DNA of 25,672 nucleotides from Aurantiochytrium sp. KH105 (lineage: Eukaryota > Sar > Bigyra > Thraustochytrida > Thraustochytriidae): NCBI GenBank assembly GCA_003116975.1, contig BGKB01000315.1, positions 1-25,672 of the forward strand, written 5' to 3'. Made by a program: the position numbers and the translations under genes. Of this stretch, positions 18,751 to 25,672 are shown in pieces (positions within the stretch are counted from its first letter, which is position 1; every line of letters begins with the position of its first letter). Under the pieces are notes generated by a model. The model had not been told where the DNA came from, made no database searches, and worked only from the letters and a program-made list of their open reading frames with translations.

Positions 18751-19003
18751 TTGCGTTGTTTTGCGCTGTTTTGCGTTGTTCTGCGTAGCGAGCAGGTCAA
18801 CGTGCAGGAGGCGCGGGACGCGCTCGCGAGGAGGGGAGCAGCGGCTCGCGGTCGCGCGCGCGCGCCCGAGAAGCAGCGCGGGTCGTGCTGCGCGGAAGGC
18901 GCGACTTCGGTCACCTGGAACAGCGAATTAGGTCCCGCCAAGGAGACCGGCACGCCGAGGCCGTGGAGAGGGTGGTCAGTCGCCACGGCTTTCAGCGACC
19001 AGG

Positions 19004-19031
19004 CAGACAGACAGACAGACAAACAGACAGA
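19004..19031. repeat. CAGA-type tetranucleotide repeat
   Basis: About seven units of CAGA with one AAAC-containing interruption. Confidence 0.9.
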
Positions 19032-19483
19032 GCACGGACGGCCAGACGCATCGTGTTTGGACGGAAAGGAAAGGACAGTCCGCGAGGAGCTTGCGAGCAA
19101 GCGGGCAGGGAGAGACCTCGCCTCGCCTCGCCTTGCCTTGCGTTGGTGTAGCGCTTTTTTCTGACTCTCCATAGTTGGTGAGGGGAGAGGAGGCCTTTCT
19201 TTGTCAGTCAACGCAAGAACGGTTACTTTGTCCACGGGCAGCGAGCGCTTTGATCGGGGACGTGCTGGGGGACCTCGTGGCCTCGAGCCGGTTCAGCAGC
19301 AAGGGTGCGAAATCGACGAGAGCTGAGGCCGCGAGACGAGAGCGCTCGCAGCTGCAGGCAGTCATCGAACTCACAAAGACCACGGCTGCCGCTGCCGCCG
19401 CTGCCGTCGGCAGCAACATCGAGCGGCCGTGAGAGTGAGTGAGCGCAGGGGTCGCTGAAAAGGAGAAAGAAAGCGGCCACGAC

Positions 19484-19489
19484 AGCAGT

Positions 19490-19525
<36 letters not shown>
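19484..19525. repeat. CAG run in the kinase leader
   Basis: An interrupted CAG array followed by about twelve perfect units, ending 9 bases before the kinase ATG. The frame through it is open and would read as a serine run if translation began upstream, but no upstream in-frame ATG exists, so it is most likely 5' UTR. Confidence 0.9.
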
Positions 19526-19526
<1 letters not shown>

Positions 19527-19534
19527 GTGGCATC

Positions 19535-21553
19535 ATGGGCTGCACATGTTCTGCCGAGATCGACCGCACCGCCGAGGAGGACCTCGTCGGCGGCGTGGGG
19601 CGCACCTCAAAGCAGGTCAATTACGATGAGATCCCGGAGGATCGGAGACCCATGGTCGCCCTCGAGGTCCTAGCGAGCCGTCGCACCGTCTATCGCAAGA
19701 AAATGCGAAAGTACGAGCCCTGCGGCGACCTTGACTACAACAAGAGCAACAAGACCTTGCACCTACGCAATCTCCTCGATGAACCCGTTGGCAGATTCTA
19801 CTTGAACGAATTTGCACACGAAAAGAAACTGCCCGAGATGGCAGACTTGGTCGCCGCCTGGGTCGCCGTCCACGCGCTCTCGTCCCCCAAAGATGTCTCT
19901 CTGCGCGACGTTCTCGAGCAGGCCGAGGCCGACGAGGCCGTCGACGCCGCCACAAATGCTGCCATTGCAACTGGTGTGGCCACCGACAAGATGAAGAACG
20001 TGCCCAACGAGAACCTCGCGGTTTCAGACAAGGCTGATCGTGACCTTTACCACGATCGTGAGTGGCCTACGGAAGAGGAGATCCTCGACGCAGGACGCGA
20101 GATCGTGGAAACTTATTTGACCCCTGATGCCGAACACTTTCTGGGCCCAAGCCTTGGCAACGAAGAGTGCGAAGACGTAGCCGCTGCGTGCAACGCCGCC
20201 TTGGAGGAGGCAAGCGTATCTGGCGTCCAGTCGTCCCTGCTTCGCACGCAGAATGACGTCTTTCGCGTCCTCATGGACAAGGGCTTCTACAGCAAGTTTA
20301 GGGAGCACTCTGAATACAAGCGCTACAAGATGAAGTTCGCGCGCGTGTACAACACTATTTCACACAGAGACTTTGACTACATGGCCACGTTGGGCAAAGG
20401 GTCATTTGGGCGCGTGCTGCGCGTGCGGAAAAAGACCACCGGCGCTCAGTTTGCGCTCAAGGTCATGAGCAAGAAGAAGATTCTCAATGGTGCCGAGAGT
20501 GCCGACCAAGTCACCATTGAACGCAATGTTGTGGTCACGTGCGATTGTCCCTCGATCGTTCGCCCCGAATTCTCCTTTCAGACCTCTCGCGCGCTCTTTC
20601 TTGCCCTCGAGCTTTTGGAGGGTGGCACTCTATTGGATGCGATGCACGCCAACGGAGGCACGCTTCGCGCCAGTCAGATTCGTTTCATCGCCGCAGAGGT
20701 CGCTCTTGGCCTCGAGCACATGCACAAGCACGGCATTCTGTACCGGGACCTCAAGCCTGTGAACATCATGCTCGACGCCAAGGGTCATGCCGTGCTCACG
20801 GACATGGGCCTCTGCGCAAAGATTCGCCCCAGTGCCTTTCCCAAGGAAGAGGGCGCGCTTTCATCGAGCGGGAATAGGTTGCTGCGCCGCAAGTCCATGA
20901 CGATTCTCAAGCCCGAGGAGCTCAAGTGCGTCGGAACCTTTGGTTTCCGCGCGCCCGAGCTCCTCGAAGCCTCAGAGAGCAAGACCGGATACGGCCCGGC
21001 CGTCGATTACTGGTCTCTGGGTGTAACCATTTACTACCTGTACGCGGGCAAGCTTCCCTTTCAGAAGCGCGCCGGCCGCAAGAGCCTCCTCGGCGGCAAC
21101 GCCAATCCCAAGGACGCCGAGCGTCGATTGCACAAAGAGATTACCCTGGCGCCTGACACGCCAGAGGACCTCGCTAGTGCGGTCTTTGCTTTTCTTGAAA
21201 AAGACCCCTCGGATCGCCTCGGTAGCGATCCGGATGAGCTGCGCGCGCATGACTTCTTCGCCAAAATCGACTTTGACAAGCTCGCTCGCCGAGAGCTCTC
21301 ACCTGTGTACAAGCCTCATGTTCCGTCCCGCAAGGATGACGAAGAGCCCCTTTTTGCGGGCCTCGCGGATGCCATGATGCAATTCTCGCAGGACAACGTC
21401 CTGGAGCTTTTTGGCGGCGAAAATGAAATGCAGGACGAGTATGTCCATGTTGGCCGCTCTCAGCAGCGTCTCTTTCGTGAGTGGGACTACGTTCCCGATG
21501 AGCTTCTCGCTCCGGACTGGCAACTTTGTGGCGAGGACAGACTCTTTCCATGA
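19535..21553 (+). CDS. GRK-like kinase with RGS domain and N-terminal lipidation motif
   Basis: A 672-residue AGC-family serine/threonine kinase of the G-protein-coupled-receptor-kinase type. It begins MGCTCS, which fits N-myristoylation of G2 and palmitoylation of C3 and C5. An RGS-like domain spans about 75-268: its first half has LRNLLDEPVGRFYL, its last half VFRVLMDKGFYSKF, with an acidic insert near 115-180. The kinase domain has GKGSFG (287-292), K309 in FALKV, E329, the catalytic loop YRDLKPVN (403-410), DMG (423-425) in place of DFG, and FRAPELLE (471-478). A serine-rich insert lengthens the activation segment. The tail after about 580 replaces the AGC extension and ends GEDRLFP. Known GRKs also use a DLG variant. 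The ATG has A at -3; open frame upstream starts only at a GTG. Confidence 0.9.
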   Translation: MGCTCSAEIDRTAEEDLVGGVGRTSKQVNYDEIPEDRRPMVALEVLASRRTVYRKKMRKYEPCGDLDYNKSNKTLHLRNLLDEPVGRFYLNEFAHEKKLPEMADLVAAWVAVHALSSPKDVSLRDVLEQAEADEAVDAATNAAIATGVATDKMKNVPNENLAVSDKADRDLYHDREWPTEEEILDAGREIVETYLTPDAEHFLGPSLGNEECEDVAAACNAALEEASVSGVQSSLLRTQNDVFRVLMDKGFYSKFREHSEYKRYKMKFARVYNTISHRDFDYMATLGKGSFGRVLRVRKKTTGAQFALKVMSKKKILNGAESADQVTIERNVVVTCDCPSIVRPEFSFQTSRALFLALELLEGGTLLDAMHANGGTLRASQIRFIAAEVALGLEHMHKHGILYRDLKPVNIMLDAKGHAVLTDMGLCAKIRPSAFPKEEGALSSSGNRLLRRKSMTILKPEELKCVGTFGFRAPELLEASESKTGYGPAVDYWSLGVTIYYLYAGKLPFQKRAGRKSLLGGNANPKDAERRLHKEITLAPDTPEDLASAVFAFLEKDPSDRLGSDPDELRAHDFFAKIDFDKLARRELSPVYKPHVPSRKDDEEPLFAGLADAMMQFSQDNVLELFGGENEMQDEYVHVGRSQQRLFREWDYVPDELLAPDWQLCGEDRLFP

Positions 21554-22005
21554 TCGATGATCCCGTCGTGTGTTCCATTCGATGTTGTTGTGTCTAAATG
21601 CCGTTGCGTTTTCCATGTGTCTCCCTCATTCAACAATATCTTCTTTTCTGTTTTCTTCTTTTGTTTCTTTCCTCGCGTCACTCTCTCATAAAAGGGAAAA
21701 AAAAATCTTTCACCTTGAGCACTCACATGTCAAGAATTCTCCCTCTCAGACCTGACTTCTGAGCTACACTAGGCCTACGTCCAAAAGAAGGGTTATCCAT
21801 CCATCATACTCGGAGCTCAGGCTGGGTAGTCGATCCATCTTTTTACTATCACAGCACCTTTAGAACCTTTCTCTGCAGGGGTCAAGCTTGAAATGATTGA
21901 CTGGCGCACCGCACGATGTCTCTGCTAGGCCCTAGCAAGCGAGCGTGGAAAGCCCACGCAAGCGTAGAAAGCAAGCAAGCGAGCTCCGGGACTTTCTTTG
22001 CAACC
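21554..22005. other. spacer between the kinase and kelch genes
   Basis: About 450 bases with T-rich 3' UTR-like sequence after the kinase stop (21630-21680), an A9 run near 21697, and one TAGGCCTA palindrome. The last part, with AGCAAGCGAG repeats near 21934-21980, is a probable 5' UTR. No gene was seen. Confidence 0.5.
21770..21777. promoter_or_regulatory. TAGGCCTA palindrome
   Basis: An intergenic copy of the palindrome, 236 bases upstream of the kelch gene ATG and 217 bases after the kinase stop. Function is inferred only. Confidence 0.3.
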
Positions 22006-23925
22006 ATGGGCAAGAAAAAGGGCGGAGGCGCAAGCGCCAAGGCCGCCAAAAAGGAGGAGAAGAAGCGCAAGCAAGAGNGGAGGAGAAGAAGCGCAAGCAA
22101 GAGGCCAAGGCGCAAAAGAAAGCTGGCAAGGCAGCCAAGAAAAAGGGACTCGACGACGACGAGGATGATCTGGACGCCATCCTCGCCGAGTACCGGGCCA
22201 AGGACGCCGACCGCACGGCTGTGACCGTGGAGACCGTCGATCCGCCCACGCCACGTGCTTACTTTTCGCTCACCCCGCTCGAGGGCCCGCACAGCAACGA
22301 GTTGCTCCTCTTTGGCGGCGAAATCTATGATGGTAACATGAGCGAGTGCTACAATGACCTCTTCCGCCTCAACCTGGACAAGCTGGAGTGGAAGCAAATT
22401 TCCAGTCCGAACTCGCCTGACCCGCGCAACGCCCACCAGACAGTCGTTGTACGCGACAATGCCTATGTTTTCGGCGGCGAGTTCTCCAAGGGCTATCAAT
22501 TCCACCACTATCGCGACACCTGGAAGCTCGACCTTACCAAGAACGCCTGGACTCAGCTCGAGCTCAAGACAGGACCGTCCCCTCGCTCGGGCCACCGTAT
22601 GACCGTCTGGAAGCACTTTATCGTTCTCTTTGGCGGCTTTTACGAGACGAGCCGCGGCTGCCGCTACTACGACGATCTCTACTTTTTCGACATGCGTGAG
22701 GAAAAGTGGCACCTCGCCGTGCCTCCAAAAACAGCCATTAAGCCCTCGGCAAGGGGTGGTTTCCAGCTCGTCTGCCACGCGGCACAGAACACCGTCTTCA
22801 TGTATGGTGGCAATCGCGTATCTGTTTCGGGCACCTCGGAGCGGGCGCGCAACTTTGACGACATGTGGGCCCTTCATCTTACGCTTCCACCCAAGGCCGG
22901 CATGTGCCCCGAGTTCAAGTGGGAGTCTGTTCCTAACAAGGGCGCTGTTCCCCCGCGCAAGAGTGGCGCAACCAGCTGTGTACACAAGAATCGCATGATC
23001 CTCTTTGGTGGCGTGGTCGACACCGAAAAGGCTTACGATCTCGTTGGTGAGTTCTTTAACACCCTCCACGCTTACGATATGGACCGACGCAAGTGGTTTG
23101 AGCTCAAAGTCAAGCCCAAGACAAAGGGCGGCAAGGACAAGAGCCGTCGCAGGAAGGACAAGTCTGGCGTCACCATTGCCACCGATGACACTTCCTACCA
23201 GGATAGCGTTTTTGATGACGAGAATGAAGACGACAACAATGAAAATGATGACGATGAGTATGACGATGGCGACGACGCGGGCCTCGACGACAATGCTTTT
23301 TACGTTATCATTGATGGAAAAATTACCAAGATTGAAATCGATGACGACGAGGAGGAAGAAGAGGGCGAAGTGGCAGCTGGCGAACCAAAGAAGGGTACGA
23401 CCAAGGAAACATCCTCAGATCAAGATAAAACCCAAGAGGATGTCTCTAGCACTCTTGAAACGGATGCTCAGACGCAAGAGGGGTCGACTGCCTCCGCTGC
23501 ACCAAAGAGCAATGCCGACGATGACGATGGCGAGATTGCTGCACCAGTGCCACCCCCAAGCGAAGACGAGGTCAACGCGGCACCCGCGGACGAACTCCCG
23601 CCAGTTCCTGAGGAAGGCGAAGCAGAGGGCGCAAAGGCAGCCGCGGCGACCCCTCCCCCTGCGGATCAAGCTGCGCCGCAGCCTCGTATTGGCGCAGGTC
23701 TCGCAACGCTTGGCAGCAAACTCTTTGTCTATGGCGGTGGCACCGAAGTCGGGTCAAAACAAATCACTTTTGATGACCTGTGGTATGTCGATCTGAACCA
23801 GATGGATAAATGGCACGAGGTTCACGCAGGTGCCTGGCGTTCGATCGCTTGGCACGAGGAAGGTGATGGCGATGACGACGACGACGACGACGATGATAGC
23901 GACGACGATGACGATGGCGAGGAAT

Positions 23926-23974
<49 letters not shown>

Positions 23975-24467
23975 CGATGCAAAGGAAGGCGACGAGCTCT
24001 TTGGCAACCTCAAGCCTGCGCAGCGGGCGAAGCGTCTGAATGAACTGCGATCTAAATTGCAGCTTGGCGACGATGCACGCACGCCGAACGTCAAGGAGCC
24101 GCTTCGCGACTTTTTCCGACGCACGCGCGACCTCTGGATGCGTGAGGTCCTGGAACAAAGCGAAGAGCGGCTCACGGGTAAGGAGCTCCGCCGCTTGGCG
24201 TTTCAACGAGCCGATGCGCGCTTTACTGAGCTTCTTCCCGTCTTGCAGGAGCTGGATGAACTCGAAGAGGATCAACGCATTGCCGAGGAGATGCAAGCTC
24301 AGGAGAAGGATCGCTTCAAGGACAAGCTTCGTGAAAAGGCAAAGAAACGCAAGGCTCACATGGCCAAGGTCGCCAAGGGAGAGAAGCGCGCTGCAGAGGC
24401 CGCCAAAGCGAAGCGCAAGCAGGAATTGGGCTCCGACGCCGAGGATTCAGATGAAGACGAGGACTAA
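22006..24467 (+). CDS. KLHDC4: kelch-repeat protein, KLHDC4/KEL3 type
   Basis: Kelch beta-propeller protein related to animal KLHDC4 and yeast KEL3, whose cellular role is poorly defined. It starts MGKKKGGG at an ATG in good context (CAACCATGG). A lysine-rich N terminus leads into DDEDDLDAILAEYRAKD, typical of the family. Kelch blades with FGGE, SGHRM, FGGF, YGGN and FGGV motifs span about residues 76-340. An acidic region (395-450) and a Pro/Ala-rich linker separate the last blade, FVYGGGTEVG, at about 551-590. A near-pure aspartate run (614-649) and a C-terminal DUF4110-like helical domain (about 685-750, LRDFFRRTRDLWMREVL) follow. The frame is broken only at an N at 22078, flanked by a duplicated 25-base sequence; counting that sequence once gives a continuous 811-residue protein. 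Confidence 0.92.
22053..22103. other. probable assembly join: N inside a 25-base duplication
   Basis: Bases 22053-22077 and 22079-22103 are identical and flank a single N at 22078. Counting the 25 bases once removes 26 positions and restores the kelch reading frame exactly. This is what two overlapping contigs joined without merging would give. A true tandem repeat with a gap of unknown length is the alternative. Confidence 0.85.
23874..23979. repeat. coding GAC/GAT repeat (poly-Asp)
   Basis: Imperfect GAC/GAT array in the kelch gene encoding about 36 residues that are nearly all aspartate, broken by a few Ser, Gly, Glu and Tyr codons. Codons alternate, so the array is less pure in DNA than in protein. 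Confidence 0.9.
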
Positions 24468-24570
24468 ATATTATTCAAAAAAGAGAAACTGATGAAGGTC
24501 TTTTATTCAAGATACCACTATGCCTGTGGACTTGCTCGCTTCTTCGTTCAAGATTTGAAGGTTTTTCTAA

Positions 24571-24951
24571 AAAAAAAATTATAAAGAGAGCGAGTGCAAC
24601 TGGTTCGCCGTCATCACCCTGGACGTTGGGACGAGTCTGCAAGAGGTCGGGGCGCCCTTTGCCGCAGAGGTCCGCGAGGGGGCCCTTGCGGCGTTGGCCC
24701 GCGTGCACGCCGCCGGGTGTTTGCACGGCGACGTGGCGCTGCGCAACTTCGTTCTGTGTCCCGAGACAGGAGCTGTTCGGGTGATTGACTTTGCGCGCGC
24801 TCGGCTTATCAAGCCCGAGTCTGCGGAGGCCACGCGAGATGCCGAAGCAGAGATGTGCGAGCTGCGAGAATGCCTCGGCGCCGAGATCTCTGATCGACAG
24901 CAACAATCGGGAGCCATGAGTGCGTCCTCTATCACGCGCGACCTCGCGTGA
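24571..24951 (+). pseudogene. truncated protein-kinase-like fragment
   Basis: An open stretch without a proper start that encodes only the middle and C-terminal lobe of a kinase-like fold. ALARVHAAGCLHGDVALRN gives an HGD-x4-N catalytic loop, and VRVIDFARA replaces DFG with DFA. The ATP-binding lobe is absent: upstream there is a stop and an A-rich run (about 24569-24578) at the edge of the kelch 3' region. The HGD form resembles kinase-like proteins of fungal and oomycete genomes found in expanded or mobile families, a loose comparison. A further protein-like stretch follows in another frame at 24986-25129. Most likely a gene remnant truncated on the left; a spliced gene is less likely. Confidence 0.5.
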
Positions 24952-24982
24952 ATATATTGTGATAGCCTGAATCAATTGAAGC

Positions 24983-24990
24983 TAGGCCTA
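24983..24990. promoter_or_regulatory. TAGGCCTA palindrome
   Basis: Fifth copy of the palindrome, between the two kinase-remnant frames. Function is inferred only. Confidence 0.25.
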
Positions 24991-25129
24991 CTCTCTCAAC
25001 AAGGGTCTACTTCTCGCATTTCGTCAACTTTACGCAGCGTCGACTGGGTTGTGGTACAAGGTACTCGAACTGATCGAGGACGATAGAGCACTCGCGGCTG
25101 ATTTTGAACGATTGCAATGGTGCAGCTAA
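24986..25129 (+). pseudogene. possible tail of the kinase-like remnant
   Basis: A 47-residue open stretch between stops, with no start, whose helical pattern looks protein-derived (LLLAFRQLYAASTGLWYK, then VLELIEDDRALAADFERL). It is in a different frame from the kinase fragment. None of the GT-AG pairs I tried joins the two in frame, so a frameshift is the simpler link. Confidence 0.3.
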
Positions 25130-25142
25130 TGATGCCGCCATG

Positions 25143-25557
25143 TTAGAGTGTGGAAATTCGAAACAAACAGTAAGGTAAGGGAGATGAATCGGGGAAGATA
25201 ACAGTATTTGTTGTCAATTGGCATGATGAAGTGTTTGTGGCGCCCGTCTTCATCATCGCCATCATCAGCTTATTATCTTTCGCAAAAGCGCGCAGGGAAG
25301 GGTTTTCCCAACCACTTCCGTGCGCTGCCAGTGGCCTCTTGCCTCACTCCGCACATCTTTCTTGAGGTTTAAGGGCACGCGAGATAGTGACTCCCGGTCC
25401 GAGGAGCAGGAGCAGCTAGCAAGGACTGCGAGAGTCGCGGCGCGGCGCCGCAGCCCCACTTAGGCTGCCCGCGGAGACAGGCCGTCCTGTGGAACACTTC
25501 GCGACATCACTCGGACGTGTGTATAGTAGGCTCTTTTACGACTATATTTTCTCACAC
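25143..25557 (+). repeat. LTR-like terminal repeat, right copy
   Basis: About 415 bases matching the inverted copy at 1163-1621, here on the plus strand and shorter by several small deletions. The ends are TTAGAGTGTGGAAATTCG and ATTTTCTCACAC. It is followed at once by a primer-binding-site-like sequence and the leader repeat, so it sits in the position of a 5' LTR. It carries no credible protein frame. Confidence 0.75.
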
Positions 25558-25567
25558 TGGCGGCCCG
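25558..25567 (+). other. possible primer-binding site
   Basis: TGGCGGCCCG directly follows the LTR-like repeat. Primer-binding sites of LTR retrotransposons usually begin TGG, complementary to the CCA end of a tRNA. The matching tRNA was not identified from the window, so this is a positional inference. Confidence 0.4.
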
Positions 25568-25672
25568 TATGGTGTGTGCTAACAGTAGATAAAGCTGTGT
25601 GGTGCGAATCTTAACGAACACCTCGCTGCAAAATTCTATTCAAATCTTTATTTTTGTGGTCTCGTTCTCTCC
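25568..25672 (+). repeat. element leader repeat, right copy, cut by the window end
   Basis: Near-identical to the inverted segment at 2488-2593. It begins TATGGTGTGTGCT and runs to the last base. The element probably continues past the window with its coding part. Confidence 0.75.

Noticed and set aside
18111..19235. A 374-codon minus-strand frame
   Set aside because: It translates simple repeats (SFLSF from GAAA, CLSV from CAGA) and Arg/Ala-rich GC DNA, with no domain. Length alone is not evidence here.
24475..24975. A 166-codon minus-strand frame
   Set aside because: Antisense shadow of the kinase-like remnant, whose catalytic motifs are on the plus strand.
24948..25003. Possible small intron (GTGAAT ... 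AACAAG) in the kinase remnant
   Set aside because: Splicing it does not bring the downstream protein-like frame into phase, and the other donors tried did not give a convincing joint.

Overview
The window looks like nuclear DNA of a microbial eukaryote. Long intron-free reading frames sit on both strands, most starts carry a purine at -3, and the genes are eukaryote-type (TMEM151-like membrane proteins, a GRK-type kinase, a KLHDC4-type kelch protein, an organellar aspartyl-tRNA synthetase). The gene content, the lack of introns and the GC-rich coding DNA would fit a thraustochytrid or another stramenopile protist. That placement is an inference, not something the sequence proves. No viral gene, CRISPR array, tRNA or rRNA was recognised.

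Left part (1-5.1 kb): two diverged tandem TMEM151-like genes (25-1131 and 2916-3839) are separated by a decayed mobile element on the minus strand. The element has a leader (2593-2488), a coiled-coil gene broken by one frameshift and one stop (2300-1586), and a terminal repeat (1621-1163). An AKR7-type aldo-keto reductase (5147-4047, minus) converges on the second TMEM151 gene.

Middle (5.1-16 kb): a gene-poor stretch leads into three co-oriented plus-strand genes. They encode an orphan 528-residue protein, an orphan multi-pass membrane protein and an ankyrin-repeat protein of 765 residues. The last converges on a bacterial-type, probably mitochondrial, aspartyl-tRNA synthetase (16025-13884, minus) that carries an asparagine run.

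Right part (16-25.7 kb): a 3.5 kb spacer packed with microsatellites, including 33 perfect TTGC units, separates the divergent synthetase and kinase genes. The kinase has RGS and AGC-kinase domains and an N-terminal MGCTCS lipidation motif. Next comes the KLHDC4-type gene, whose reading frame is broken only by a single N flanked by a 25-base duplication; this looks like an unmerged contig overlap. A truncated kinase fragment follows. The window then ends inside a second copy of the mobile element, in opposite orientation to the first, with terminal repeat, a possible primer-binding site and leader in that order.

I see no operon-like functional system. The most notable items are the LTR-like element pair enclosing almost the whole window, the atypical lipidated GRK-like kinase, the repeated TAGGCCTA palindrome confined to intergenic DNA, and the orphan genes.
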